Of a stretch of DNA of 64,000 bases, positions 25,667 through 35,400 are shown in pieces. A model generated the notes under the pieces. The model saw only the letters and a list, made by a program, of their open reading frames with translations, had not been told where the DNA came from and did no database searches. The translations under genes and the position numbers were made by a program. The DNA lies in assembly GCF_000156335.1 (NCBI RefSeq), contig NZ_DS999213.1:821549-885548 (forward strand), in the 5' to 3' direction. Within the stretch, counting starts at the first letter, position 1. The number at the start of each line of letters is the position of its first letter. The stretch is from Roseobacter sp. GAI101 (GTDB taxonomy: Bacteria > Pseudomonadota > Alphaproteobacteria > Rhodobacterales > Rhodobacteraceae).

Positions 25667-26908
25667 TTATTCCGTTGGGGTTTCCGCTGCGTTCTGCAAT
25701 TCGGCGACCATGGTGGCCAGGGCCGAGTTTTCTTCGATCAACGCGGGTTGATACAGCTCGGCCAAGGCTTGACGGTGCAGCGGCAAGTTTGACGTGACTG
25801 CACCGCGGTCGCCGACCGGACCGAAATACTGACCGTCCATCGCAAAATAAAGCGCGCCGGATTCGCCTGTGCGCAGCGTTGGTGGCTCTTCTGTCGCGGG
25901 CACATCCCAGCTGTCGCCCTTGTTCATGATGCCTTCGTAAATCACCTTGCCGTCGGCCGCGCGGATACGCACCCAGGACGGATATGCCGCAACCAGTCGC
26001 AGTGTCGGGGCCATGCCTTCGACAACTTGCGGCACAGCAACCACATCACTTGGCACGTCGACGGGACCGGTCTGTGCCACAGCGGCAACCTTCACCGCGC
26101 TGATGCCCGCGGTGAAGGTCCCGGAGTTGCGCGGATCAATCGACGCGATCGGTGCATCGCGCGCGATCAACACGGGCACGTCAAGCGCCGCCGGACGGTA
26201 AAGCCGGTCCAGCGAGTCGCCGCGCGGGGCGGTCATCGGGTTGGTAGCAACATTGTCAAAGATTTCATCCGTCCCGCTTGTCTTGGGGGACGTCGCCAGC
26301 GCACCTTGCAACGGGTCAAGATCCGACAGAACGACTGGAGTTTCATCCACGGGCGTCACTTGAACCCGCTGTACTTCCTGCAGCACGCTCCACCCGCCAA
26401 AGCCAATGGCGCTGATCAATCCGACCAGAACCAGAACAGACCCAAGCGCACCCGGTTCAATCCGGCTAAGGAAGGAGTCGCCCACTGGCGTAAAGGGCGT
26501 TGCGGGGCGGTTGAACATGTCACTGTCGGGCGACCGGTTCATCCGCTCTTCGCGGGTAGGCTTTTTGATGACAGATGCCTTGGCGGACATGCCATGGGCC
26601 ACCGAAAATCCGGATTCGGCACAGAAGGCATCGAACGCCTTGTCGGGATCCATGTGCAGATAACGGGCGTAGGACCGAACATATCCGGCAATAAAACCCG
26701 GGGTGTCAAAGGCTTCGGGGTCCGAGTTTTCAATCGCGGCAATATAGGACGCTTTGATCCGCAATTCGCGCTGAACATCCAACAGGGACTTACCGAGGGT
26801 TGCACGTTCTCCGCGCATCAGGTCGCCCAGTCGCAACTCAAACGCGTCAAAGCCTTGGGCTTCAGCTTCCTCGTTCTTCACCGTCTTGGAAGACCAACGC
26901 CCAATCAT
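25667..26908 (-). CDS. RodZ-like HTH/DUF4115 membrane protein
   Basis: A 413-residue protein with a cytoplasmic RodZ-type helix-turn-helix (about 25-100: L-G-D-L-M-R-G-E-R, L-R-I-K-A-S-Y-I-A-A-I-E-N, F-I-A-G-Y-V-R-S-Y-A-R), a linker, one transmembrane helix (about 150-172) and a periplasmic part ending in a DUF4115 domain (about 290-390, with P-S-W-V-R-I-R-A-A-D-G-K-V-I-Y-E-G). RodZ links MreB to the elongation machinery in rods. It lies upstream of ispG in the same direction. The N-terminal extension of about 25 residues before the HTH is longer than in E. coli RodZ. Confidence 0.88.
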   Translation of the reverse strand: MIGRWSSKTVKNEEAEAQGFDAFELRLGDLMRGERATLGKSLLDVQRELRIKASYIAAIENSDPEAFDTPGFIAGYVRSYARYLHMDPDKAFDAFCAESGFSVAHGMSAKASVIKKPTREERMNRSPDSDMFNRPATPFTPVGDSFLSRIEPGALGSVLVLVGLISAIGFGGWSVLQEVQRVQVTPVDETPVVLSDLDPLQGALATSPKTSGTDEIFDNVATNPMTAPRGDSLDRLYRPAALDVPVLIARDAPIASIDPRNSGTFTAGISAVKVAAVAQTGPVDVPSDVVAVPQVVEGMAPTLRLVAAYPSWVRIRAADGKVIYEGIMNKGDSWDVPATEEPPTLRTGESGALYFAMDGQYFGPVGDRGAVTSNLPLHRQALAELYQPALIEENSALATMVAELQNAAETPTE

Positions 26909-27026
26909 ATGCCTGTCCCGTACCTGTGCCCGATGCCCTTACTCGATACCCGATTCTTGATTCGAGATAGGCCTTTTCTTTATGCTACTTTAACATAAAT
27001 CAACGACATTGGCACAAGTTTCGGAA

Positions 27027-28250
27027 CTAGCCCGCCAATTCGGCACGATTCAGCGCACAGTGCGACCACAGACCGTCCATCGCATGAACCAACCCGTCCA
27101 TTTCGCGCGGGCCGTGTACCGGGGACGGCGTAAAACGCAGTCTTTCCGTGCCACGGGGAACGGTCGGGAAGTTGATCGGTTGAACGTAGATTCCGTAGTC
27201 TTCCAACAGCTTGTCAGACAGGATTTGCGTGTGCACAGGGTTGCCGACGATCACAGGAACGATGTGGCTGCCGTGATCGATGATCGGCAAACCCAAGCCC
27301 TTAAGGCGCAGCTTCAGGATACGCGCCTGTTCCTGGTGTTTGACACGAAGCTGGGGCGCTGTTTTCAGGAAAGCGACCGATGCTGCCGCCCCCGCAGCAA
27401 CGGCTGGCGGCAAGGACGTGGTAAAGATAAAGCCCGGCGCATAAGACCTGATGGCGTCACACATTTTTGCGGATGCGGCGATGTAGCCGCCCATCACGCC
27501 ATAGGCTTTGGCCAAGGTACCGTTGATGATGTCCAAGCGATGCATCAGGTTGTCACGCTCGGCCACGCCGCCACCGCGGGGGCCGTACATGCCCACGGCA
27601 TGAACCTCGTCGATGTAGGTCAGCGCACCAAATTCGTCGGCGACATCGCAAATGGCCTCGATCGGGCCGAAATCACCATCCATCGAATAGATTGATTCGA
27701 AGGCGATCAACTTGGGCGCGGACGGATCATCGGCGGCCATGAGCTCGCGCAGGTGATCAACGTCGTTGTGGCGGAAAATACGTTTTGCCCCACCGTTGCG
27801 GCGCACCCCCTCGATCATCGACGCATGGTTCAGCGCATCGGAATAAATGATCAGGCCCGGAAACAGCTTTGGAAGGGTGCTGAGCGTCGCGTCATTGGCG
27901 ATATAGGCGCTGGTGAACAGCAAGGCAGCTTCCTTGCCGTGCAAATCGGCCAGCTCTGCCTCGAGACGTTTGTGATAGACTGTGGTGCCAGAGATGTTGC
28001 GCGTGCCGCCGGACCCTGCCCCGGTTGCATCCAACGCTTCGTGCATAGCCTGCAAGACGACGGGGTTTTGCCCCATCCCAAGGTAATCGTTGCCGCACCA
28101 CACAGTGATATTCTTTTCTTCACCGTCAGGCTGGGTCCACACGGCGTGAGGGAATTGGCCCTTGCGACGCTCGATATCGATAAAGGTGCGATAGCGCCCC
28201 TCCTCGTGCAGACGTTCGATCGCCTGATCCAGCTGTTTGGTGTAATCCAT
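27027..28250 (-). CDS. hemA: 5-Aminolevulinate synthase
   Basis: PLP enzyme that condenses glycine and succinyl-CoA to 5-aminolevulinate, the first step of tetrapyrrole synthesis by the Shemin (C4) route typical of Alphaproteobacteria. Schiff-base Lys falls exactly at K248 ([14 protein letters not shown]), the same number as in Rhodobacter, and the total of 407 residues also agrees with start ATG 28250, which has GAGGAAGG upstream. The frame is open 9 codons further but those are not conserved. No FNR-type box is seen in the 28251-28407 region, although hemA is FnrL-controlled in some relatives. Confidence 0.97.
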   Translation of the reverse strand: MDYTKQLDQAIERLHEEGRYRTFIDIERRKGQFPHAVWTQPDGEEKNITVWCGNDYLGMGQNPVVLQAMHEALDATGAGSGGTRNISGTTVYHKRLEAELADLHGKEAALLFTSAYIANDATLSTLPKLFPGLIIYSDALNHASMIEGVRRNGGAKRIFRHNDVDHLRELMAADDPSAPKLIAFESIYSMDGDFGPIEAICDVADEFGALTYIDEVHAVGMYGPRGGGVAERDNLMHRLDIINGTLAKAYGVMGGYIAASAKMCDAIRSYAPGFIFTTSLPPAVAAGAAASVAFLKTAPQLRVKHQEQARILKLRLKGLGLPIIDHGSHIVPVIVGNPVHTQILSDKLLEDYGIYVQPINFPTVPRGTERLRFTPSPVHGPREMDGLVHAMDGLWSHCALNRAELAG

Positions 28251-28468
28251 CGCGCCTTCCTCCTCACTATATAACAAGACCCGTAAGGCGCCGGGATGCT
28301 CGCCACATTCATCTTTTAGAATGGATACAGATCAGGACCGTTTTTTTCAATGGTTTAATCTGACTGTATTGTCGCAGGTACGGGCGACTTAGTTTGGTTT
28401 TTAGCGGATGAGAAGGGTTTGCGTTTCCGATAGTGCCCCGGGTTTTCATTATCCAGCCGCAATTACAG

Positions 28469-28485
28469 TTGTGAACGCCGTTCAT
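28469..28485. promoter_or_regulatory. Operator-like palindrome, copy 1
   Basis: TTGTGAAC-GCC-GTTCAT contains the perfect inverted repeat TGAAC-N3-GTTCA (28472-28484). The same 17-base block, with a different middle, recurs at 28520-28536; the centres are 51 bases apart, close to five helical turns. It lies upstream of the secreted-protein gene at 28552 and probably binds a dimeric repressor, perhaps the TetR protein at 29763. The rest of 28251-28468 shows no gene. Confidence 0.6.
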
Positions 28486-28519
28486 TTTTCTTGCGCGAAG
28501 GCAATTCTCGCCCTAATGA

Positions 28520-28536
28520 TTGTGAACATGGTTCAT
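28520..28536. promoter_or_regulatory. Operator-like palindrome, copy 2
   Basis: TTGTGAAC-ATG-GTTCAT, inverted repeat at 28523-28535, lies 15 bases before the ATG at 28552 and directly before the ribosome site (GGAGA). A regulator bound here and at copy 1 would flank the probable promoter and block transcription of the 28552-29690 gene pair. Confidence 0.6.
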
Positions 28537-28551
28537 GAAATGGAGAATCAC

Positions 28552-28893
28552 ATGTTTAGACATATCCTTGCTTTCAGCGCTGCCCTGTCGATGACTGCCG
28601 GTCTGGCCGCAGCCGGCACGAGTACCCAGCATAGTGCGCAATCAGCGGCGCATAGCACAGCAGCGGCCAGCCACGGGTCAGCCGCAGTCGTGTCCGGGGC
28701 AGCCACCGTATCTGCCCTGCCAATCATGGCTGTGGGTGCGACCTTGTCCCTCTCTGGCGCTGCATTGCAAAGCGTTGGTACCAGCGCCTTGACCGTCGGC
28801 TCGCAAATGATCGAAGCTGCCGATGATCCTGTGCACGGACTGCCCGCCCCTGATGGCCCACCAAGCCTAACAGAAGCCGGAGCCCGTAAATGA
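28552..28893 (+). CDS. Small secreted protein, Ala/Ser/Gly-rich
   Basis: A 113-residue protein with a signal peptide (M-F-R-H-I-L-A-F-S-A-A-L-S-M-T-A-G-L-A-A-A, cut near 21), a His/Ser/Ala-rich stretch (S-T-Q-H-S-A-Q-S-A-A-H-S-T), and a hydrophobic segment (about 50-75) that may insert in a membrane. No family recognised. ATG 28552 follows GGAGA; the frame stays open upstream to 28408 across the operator sites, so that part is regulatory, not coding. It overlaps the next gene by ATGA (28890-28893) and is probably co-expressed with it. Confidence 0.75.
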   Translation: MFRHILAFSAALSMTAGLAAAGTSTQHSAQSAAHSTAAASHGSAAVVSGAATVSALPIMAVGATLSLSGAALQSVGTSALTVGSQMIEAADDPVHGLPAPDGPPSLTEAGARK

Positions 28894-29690
28894 GACGCCT
28901 GATCGCAGCCGCCGCTCTCGCCCTTTGCGCATTGCAGCCGGGGCATGCGGCGGCGGGCAGCAGTCAGGCGGGCAAATCATTGCTGCCTGCCGAACAGGTC
29001 GCGTCATTTTCCGACAAGGTGCAAATTGATCTGGCCGCACGCGGGGCAAGTGTCGCGATTGTCGCTCGCAAGGGGCGGCGTGCGTCCGAACTGCCTGAAG
29101 GGATCACCTATACCCATGTCGCGTTCTGGGTCTTCTCGGAAATCAAGCGTGCGGACGGATCCAAATATAACGGCTACCGGGTCTATAACCTGTATCAGGA
29201 TGCCGATGCCCCGATGCGTAGTTCCGTGATTCAAGACAGTCCGGCGGATTTCTTTGCCGGTGCCCATACGCTTGACGCCGGGATCATCATCCCCGACCCG
29301 CGTTTACAGCGCAAATTGCTGAAGGTGATCGGCAGCCCGACCTATAAAAAGCTCCATAACGCCAATTATTCAGTGCTGGCCAACCCGCAAACGCGACAGT
29401 TCCAGAACTGCACCGAACACACATTGGACGTGCTGGTGGCAGCCCTTTACGGCACCTCTGATCCGGCACGGATCAAATCCAACATCACCGCCCATTTCAC
29501 CCCCCAATTGATCAAAATCGGCGGGTTGAAACGCGCCTTGGCCCCCGTTGCGTCCCAGGCGCTGACCACGCAAGATCACGGCGCGCAAATCCGTACCGCG
29601 ACGTTCGGATCAATCCTGCGCTTCATGGGACAGAACAAGCTGGTCACCAAAAGCTATCGGCTGACACCGAGCCAGACGCTAAGCTTCTGA
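28890..29690 (+). CDS. DUF2145 family secreted protein
   Basis: A 266-residue exported protein (signal peptide about 1-21) of the DUF2145 type. Two conserved spots stand out: Y-T-H76-V-A-F-W-V and F-Q-N-C174-T-E-H177-T-L-D. A His early and an N-C-x-E-H later is the layout of circularly permuted papain-like folds (LRAT, YiiX/NlpC-P60 permutants), so it may be a thiol hydrolase acting on lipid or cell-wall amides. That is an inference from motif order only. It is coupled to the small secreted protein upstream and followed, 72 bases on, by a TetR regulator. Confidence 0.8.
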   Translation: MRRLIAAAALALCALQPGHAAAGSSQAGKSLLPAEQVASFSDKVQIDLAARGASVAIVARKGRRASELPEGITYTHVAFWVFSEIKRADGSKYNGYRVYNLYQDADAPMRSSVIQDSPADFFAGAHTLDAGIIIPDPRLQRKLLKVIGSPTYKKLHNANYSVLANPQTRQFQNCTEHTLDVLVAALYGTSDPARIKSNITAHFTPQLIKIGGLKRALAPVASQALTTQDHGAQIRTATFGSILRFMGQNKLVTKSYRLTPSQTLSF

Positions 29691-29762
29691 GTAAGACCGA
29701 CATGAAATTGACATGGGCTGGCCGATCCTCCAAACCTCGGCCCATGACAACGCATATCGCAC

Positions 29763-30374
29763 ATGAAGACTGACAACTCCCCTGCCCTGTCCCGCCGCGA
29801 ACGGAACCTTGCCGAAATCCGTGACCGCGCGACGCCGATCGCCGAAGCCATCATATTGGCCGAAGGGGTCGAAGGATTGTCGGCGCGGCGTCTGGCAACG
29901 GAACTGCAAGTTTCGGTTGGATCGCTTTACAACGCCTTTGGCGACTTGCATCAGGTGATCCGGACGGTGATTGCCGGCAGCGCCGAATTGCTGGCAAACG
30001 CGCTGATGACCGCCGTCGCACAGGCCGCCCCCGACAGACGATCCCGCGTTGTCGCCCTGGGCGAGGCTTATTTCGACTTTGCAATGGCCGAACCGCGCCG
30101 CTGGTCGCTGATGTTCGAATACCGCGCCCAGCTTGAGATTGACGACAAGGCCCGCGATTTTCAGGGCGGTTTGCTCGACATGCTGATCGCCGCGGGCGAA
30201 GCGGACCCGCAGTCGGAACAACACAGGCAGTTTTTTCTGGTTCTGTGGGCGTCGGTGCACGGAGTTGTGTCGCTTGCCACGCGGCCCACAATCATTGCGA
30301 TCCAGCCCGAATTGGCCAAGAATTACATCACCGATCTGGTCGATTCCGCACTTAACCGCTTTCCTGTCGACTGA
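29763..30374 (+). CDS. TetR/AcrR-family transcriptional regulator (WHG-type C-terminus)
   Basis: A 203-residue repressor-type protein. The N-terminal TetR HTH (about 15-65) has A-E-A-I-I-L-A-E-G-V-E-G-L-S-A-R-R-L and V-S-V-G-S-L-Y-N-A-F-G; the C-terminal ligand/dimer domain contains the P-R-R-W-S-L-M-F-E run and W-A-S-V-H-G-V-V-S typical of the WHG subgroup. It follows the DUF2145 operon in the same direction, and the twin TGAAC-N3-GTTCA sites upstream of 28552 are good candidates for its operators. The ligand is unknown. Confidence 0.88.
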   Translation: MKTDNSPALSRRERNLAEIRDRATPIAEAIILAEGVEGLSARRLATELQVSVGSLYNAFGDLHQVIRTVIAGSAELLANALMTAVAQAAPDRRSRVVALGEAYFDFAMAEPRRWSLMFEYRAQLEIDDKARDFQGGLLDMLIAAGEADPQSEQHRQFFLVLWASVHGVVSLATRPTIIAIQPELAKNYITDLVDSALNRFPVD

Positions 30375-30451
30375 GGTTCAAAGCCCCCTAGACACCGGGA
30401 ACGCCCCTGATACGGTCGCGGCAAAACCCATGTTTATGAAAGGCTTCTCTC

Positions 30452-31828
30452 ATGTCCCTCAGCGATGTTCTGACCCGGATCGATACCGATCTGCACGCCG
30501 CCACCGACCGCCTACTGGATCTGCTGCGCATTCCATCGATCTCGACCGATCCCGCGTATAAAGCTGATTGCGACCGTGCCGCCGACTGGCTGGTCGAGGA
30601 CCTTAACAGCATCGGCATTGAAACGACAAAGCGCGCGACCCCCGGCCATCCCATGGTGGTGGGTCATGTGGACGGCCCCGCCGACAAGCCGCATATCCTG
30701 TTTTACGGCCATTATGACGTGCAGCCTGTTGACCCGCTGAACCTGTGGAAGCGCGACCCGTTCGACCCCGCGATCGAAGACACCGCCAAAGGCCGCGTGA
30801 TCCGTGGCCGGGGTGCTGCGGATGACAAGGGCCAGTTGATGACCATCGTCGAGGCATTGCGCGCTTGGAAGGCCATCAACGGCGATTTCCCCTGCCGCAT
30901 CACCATGTTCCTTGAGGGCGAGGAAGAATCCGGGTCGCCGTCGCTGATCCCGTTCATGCAAGAAAACGCGGCCGAGTTGACAGCGGATTACGCGATGATC
31001 TGCGACACCGGCATGTTCCAGTCCAAAACACCGTCGATTGTGACCATGCTGCGCGGCCTGATGGGCGAGGAAATCACCATCACCGGCCCCGATCTGGATC
31101 TGCATTCCGGCATGTATGGCGGTGTGGCGATGAACCCAGCCCGCGTGCTGGCAAAAGTCATCGCATCTTTGCACGACGACACGGGTCGCATCACCGTGCC
31201 CGGTTTCTATGACGGCGTGCCGGAACTGCCCGATGATATTCAGGCGCAATGGCAGGGCCTGGCCTTTGACCACGCGACATTCCTAGGCGATGTGGGTCTG
31301 TCACAACCCGCCGGCGAACAGGACCGCATGCCGATCGAGATGATCTGGTCGCGCCCCACCTGCGAAGTCAACGGCATGTGGAGCGGCTATACTGGCGCCG
31401 GCTTCAAGACCGTGCTGCCGTCAGAAGCGCACGCAAAAATCAGCTTCCGTCTGGTGGGCGACCAAGACCCGCACATCATCCGCGAGAGTTTCCGCAAGAT
31501 GGTCACCGACATGATCCCCGCCGATTGCAAAGTCAGCTTTCACGCGCATGGATCCAGCAGCGGATCTGTGTTCGAAACCACAGACCCCGCATTCGAAAAA
31601 GCCCGCCATGCGCTGACCGACGAATGGAAAATCCCTGCGGCCTATGTCGGTTGCGGCGGATCAATCCCGATTGCGGGCCATTTCCAAAAGATCGTCAACA
31701 CGACACCCGTGCTGATCGGCTTTGGCAAAGATGACGACGCGATTCATTCCCCGAATGAAAAATACGACATGGAAAGCTTTCACAAAGGCATCCGAAGCTG
31801 GGCCCGTATCCTGGACGCTTTGACGTAA
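30452..31828 (+). CDS. M20-family metallopeptidase (dipeptidase)
   Basis: Zinc di- or aminoacyl-peptidase of the M20 family, 458 residues, cytoplasmic. Metal-site motifs are visible: G-H-Y-D-V-Q-P-V-D (His and catalytic Asp, about 90), G-R-G-A-A-D-D-K-G-Q (bridging Asp, about 125) and E-G-E-E-E-S-G-S (catalytic Glu and metal ligand, about 160). The dimerisation lid (about 205-350) contains D-L-H-S-G-M-Y-G-G. The length and lid place it with CNDP-like dipeptidases rather than ArgE or DapE. It stands alone; a TetR gene precedes it by 77 bases. Confidence 0.92.
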   Translation: MSLSDVLTRIDTDLHAATDRLLDLLRIPSISTDPAYKADCDRAADWLVEDLNSIGIETTKRATPGHPMVVGHVDGPADKPHILFYGHYDVQPVDPLNLWKRDPFDPAIEDTAKGRVIRGRGAADDKGQLMTIVEALRAWKAINGDFPCRITMFLEGEEESGSPSLIPFMQENAAELTADYAMICDTGMFQSKTPSIVTMLRGLMGEEITITGPDLDLHSGMYGGVAMNPARVLAKVIASLHDDTGRITVPGFYDGVPELPDDIQAQWQGLAFDHATFLGDVGLSQPAGEQDRMPIEMIWSRPTCEVNGMWSGYTGAGFKTVLPSEAHAKISFRLVGDQDPHIIRESFRKMVTDMIPADCKVSFHAHGSSSGSVFETTDPAFEKARHALTDEWKIPAAYVGCGGSIPIAGHFQKIVNTTPVLIGFGKDDDAIHSPNEKYDMESFHKGIRSWARILDALT

Positions 31829-31902
31829 CGATATTTGGGGCAGTGCGACCTGGTTTCGCAGGCCGCTCTGCCCCCATCAGCCCCTAAAGGGATCGGAACG
31901 AT

Positions 31903-31916
31903 TTGATATCAATCAA
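31903..31916. promoter_or_regulatory. Perfect FNR/FnrL-type box with no evident target gene
   Basis: TTGAT-ATCA-ATCAA matches the FNR consensus TTGAT-N4-ATCAA exactly on both arms. It lies between the M20 peptidase stop (31828) and tRNA-Asp (32074, minus strand). No convincing coding gene starts to either side within the normal range, so it may serve a small RNA or be coincidental. Confidence 0.45.
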
Positions 31917-32020
31917 TGCGAATTTTCCCGGTAGAATTGCGGCGAAAACAGTCTGAAAAAGCCCCCCACCGTCAGGCAGGTTTCGCGTTATCAATAATGG
32001 ATTTGGGTCCCACCCCCATA

Positions 32021-32048
32021 AACGAAAAAGACCACCCGAAGGTGGTCT
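32021..32048 (-). terminator. Terminator of tRNA-Asp copy 1
   Basis: On the minus strand AGACCACC-TTCG-GGTGGTCT (32048 to 32029) is followed by TTTTTCGTT. It starts 25 bases downstream of the tRNA 3' end. The second tRNA-Asp copy has no such hairpin. Confidence 0.85.
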
Positions 32049-32070
32049 GTTTCCTACCCGGTCAAGGGAT

Positions 32071-32155
32071 AAGTGGCGCGGTTGACGGGGCTCGAACCCG
32101 CGACCCCCGGCGTGACAGGCCGGTACTCTAACCAGCTGAGCTACAACCGCGCAGT
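32071..32155. repeat. 85-bp direct repeat containing tRNA-Asp, copy 1
   Basis: The 85 bases are identical to 39194-39278 and include the whole tRNA-Asp gene plus three bases beyond its CCA end and five beyond its 5' end. Flanking sequence diverges at once. The two copies flank the three-gene unknown operon. Confidence 0.9.
32074..32150 (-). tRNA. tRNA-Asp (GUC), copy 1
   Basis: 77-nt tRNA with encoded CCA. Acceptor GCGGTTG pairs with CAACCGC, discriminator G; the D arm is G-C-T-C-A-G-C-T-G-G-T-T-A-G-A-G, the anticodon loop C-T-G-T-C-A-C reads GUC, and the T arm contains G-G-T-T-C-G-A-G-C-C. An identical gene lies at 39197-39273. The 32151-32465 stretch upstream holds no convincing gene; a 7-bp inverted repeat GCCTGTC/GACAGGC (32401-32437) just past the 1039-residue gene could help end its transcript. 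Confidence 0.97.
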
Positions 32156-32465
32156 AAGGGCGGGATAGGCCAAGCTGCGCGAGGCGTCAAGCACTTAACA
32201 GCACCCAAATCGAAGGAATTTCGAAAACCTTGTTCGGATGCGGATTTCCGCCCCCGGGCGACGTTCATTTTTCACGTATCTGGTGTCATGTCGGGCCGCT
32301 CATCGCTCTTCAAGCCTACCCTGTCTGATCCTGGTATCTACGACCGCGTCGGAAACCGGTTACTGTCTGATGGCAGATTTAACCGACAGCACCCGTCGCA
32401 GCCTGTCTATTCCAAAGCGTGGCATTTCCTGACAGGCCACGCCCTGAGAATCCAGCCGGCAAGGA

Positions 32466-35400
32466 TCAAGCGTCAAAGAGTTCGGCAATGTCCAACTCCT
32501 CTTCGGCGTCAGCCCCCGCATCGATCAGGGCTTGCCGTTCGGCAATGTCGAATTTGATCTCTGACCGCAGTATAACCGCCTGCGCCCGAAAGCTTTCGGA
32601 GACGGCGATCATCTGTTCGTGTGACGCATTTTCGGTCCAGGCCTCGCCCTCTCCGCTGGGGGCATCATTCACGGGGACATAGGCGTCAAAGGCAGTGACG
32701 AGCCCATCTGCCGCCTGCATCGCGTCGGTCAGGAACGTGCCGTAGGCATCTGACGTGCGCTTTGTCTGGTCCGTTTTGGGATAGTCCTTATCGCGCTTGG
32801 CACCATATCCCGGCCCGCCATCACACAGCGCAGTCAGTTTGGCGAAATGCTTGTCGAGTGCGGGCGTTTTTGCCGAAGAGGACGAGATGCGCGGCGCGGC
32901 CTTGGTACTGGCGGCGGCCTTGAACCGAATCCAGCTGGTCAGGGACAATTCGGGCGTGCCGGGATGCCAGTCCTTCGCGATCGGAACGCGGTGCAAAATC
33001 ACGGGGTCATCGCTGTAAACGCTCATGAAATACGTCACGACTTTCTGGCACACCTCGCTGTCATCCTGCAGGATTTCGGGGGTCATCCCACAATTGCGCG
33101 CGACTTCCTTGGCGACCGGATCGCCGTCTTTGACAATGCCGTAGGCCAGAACGCATTTGGACAAGGTAGAATTCCAGCGCATCGCCTTGCGCGCCAACTT
33201 ACGGTCACCTTGGTTTTCCGGCAGACGTGCCTTTTTGTACAGCCCCCAACCCTTTGAAATTTCCGCTTCTTTCTGCATCTTATAGCCATAGTCGGACAAG
33301 GCGCGGGCCATCGTGTTGGCAATTGATCCGGCGGTCGCTGCACCGGTGATATCGGCAAGCCGCAAGCTCTCCATCACGACGCCGGTCAATGAAAACAAAG
33401 TGTTGAGAGTTTTTTGACTGACCTGAATCTTGGCATTGGCCAGACGGCTGGTGATCGCTGGACCGTAAACAGAATCGTTGCCATAGGTCAGCGCGGTATT
33501 TGTCAGCCACAGGTTCAGTTCCTCTGATTTCTTGATCAGATAGGCCACATCAAATGCCAGTTGGCGAATTGCACCCGCGATGCTGGCCCCGGGAAGGAAT
33601 TTGACCAGGATCCCAACCCCGCCAGAGGTCAGCTGGTCGAGCACCGCCCATTTCGTTTTGACGGCTTCGGCCTCAGCGATCATTTTGTCGATTGAATCCA
33701 AGGCCTTCTTGGCCTTTGCCTGATCGGCAAGGTCTTCCGGTGTGGGGGTCGCATCCTCGATCAGTGTCATTAACTCTTTTTGACGTTCCGAGGTCTCTTT
33801 GGCGATGTCCGCTTCCAGCGCAGCCTTGAAAGCCGGGTCGGATTTGATGCGCTTTTCATAATCCTTGAACTCCGCCTCGCGGGCTATTGCTTCCTGATCC
33901 GCATTGGCCAACGCAAGTTTGGCCTGCAGTTTTTCAGGATCGACAACATGGGATACAGGGAACGCGTCAAATAACCCGTTCGCCCCTTTCAACGCATTGG
34001 TCATCGCATTCACGTCTGTAGCGGTAACACCTTCACGCAGCCCTTTCATCGCTTCCGTTTCTTGGGTCGGCGATGTCGCATGGACGTCGTCACCCACATC
34101 CTGCCGCACCCCGCTCGAGGCCGGTTCATACGTCCCGATCATGATGCCTTCGACCACGTTCAACCCGATGGCTGCCATCAAGGCCTTGCCGTTGATCGCC
34201 TTGCCCGAGTTTGCTGAGTCGTGAACCAGTTTGGCAATTTCCGCAGCATTGGCCGCCCCTACAATCCCAGCCGAGACATAGGCCCCGATCTTTGCCCATT
34301 GCCCATTGGTTCCCTCCACCGAGTTCCCATTGGCATCATTGCCGGACGGCACATCAAACGCCGCAAACGCGTTGCCCACCGCATCCGCCACCGTCCCTGC
34401 CAAAGCTTTCGCGATGCTGGTCCTGCTGCCGTCCGGCGCATCAAGGATTTCCTTGAACCGGAACACGACTTTGGATCCCGCCAAAGAATACGAGACAAGC
34501 TTTTTGGCTGAATTGGTGGCAGCCTTGTAGTCTTGTGATTTTGCCGTGTCTTGATCGCTTACGGCCCGTTCCGCCTGATCGGCCGAAATTGAATCCAGTG
34601 CCGTTTTTGCCAGGACTTCGAACGCCATTTCGGCAATCTTCCAATTTTGCTTTTCGCTGGGCTTTTCCAGAGCCTTGTCAGCCAGATCAAATGCACCGTT
34701 TGCCAACCCGAACGCCAAGGTGGCATAGGCCTGCTGTTGTTTGGCGCGCGCCGCGATGTCCGATTGAGCCTGGAGGGCCTGCAATTTGGCTGCATCGCCT
34801 TCCGCCAACGTGCCTGCGTCCTTTTGTGCCGTCAGATCGGTCAATTCGTTCTTGTCCTGTTGCGACATGGACGCGCCTTCGAAATTGCCGATCGCAATCG
34901 CTTGCGACACGCCCGTGCCAAACAGACTGACCGTGTCCTTGGCAATCGACAGACCGCGTTTCAGCTTGTCGTGCTTCGACGCGGTCTTGGTATAGTCCTT
35001 GAGCTTTTCACCGTATATTTCACAAGCGCCGTTAAACACCTGTGCTTCCTGACTGTATTTGTCCGCGACCGCATTGGAGGGGATGACGTTGGCCTTGACC
35101 AGCGGCGACCAGAGTTCTCGTTCGATGTCGCGCGCTGTAAACAACGGATTACCGTCGCTGTCGGTCGCTTCCTCCATCCTGGTTTGAAGTTCGATCAGCT
35201 TTTCATGCATCTTCTGCACAGCGCGGGCCTTTTCCGGGTCCACTTGCATCCGCGCGCCCTCGCCCGTCACCGGATCAAAGGTTTCGCGCAGATCATGGCG
35301 CGTGTCGATTTCGCTGTCGCGATCCCCGTCGGCCCACGCCATCGACTTGACGGCCCGCGTCTCGGTTTTTGTCTGGCTCCAGAAGTGCTTGCGCTGCTTC

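Noticed and set aside
28472-28535. GAAC...GTTC sites considered as LexA (SOS) boxes
   Set aside because: Alphaproteobacterial SOS boxes are direct repeats GTTC-N7-GTTC; these are inverted repeats with a 3-base spacer, and the genes are not DNA-repair genes.
31916-32131. 71-codon frame running into tRNA-Asp; the frame at 39148-39594 contains similar peptide text
   Set aside because: The shared peptide comes only from the duplicated tRNA sequence read on the wrong strand.
32288-32557. 89-codon frame downstream of the 1039-residue gene
   Set aside because: No ribosome site, no motif, and it overlaps the end of a much better gene on the other strand. The 32151-32465 region is best left as non-coding.
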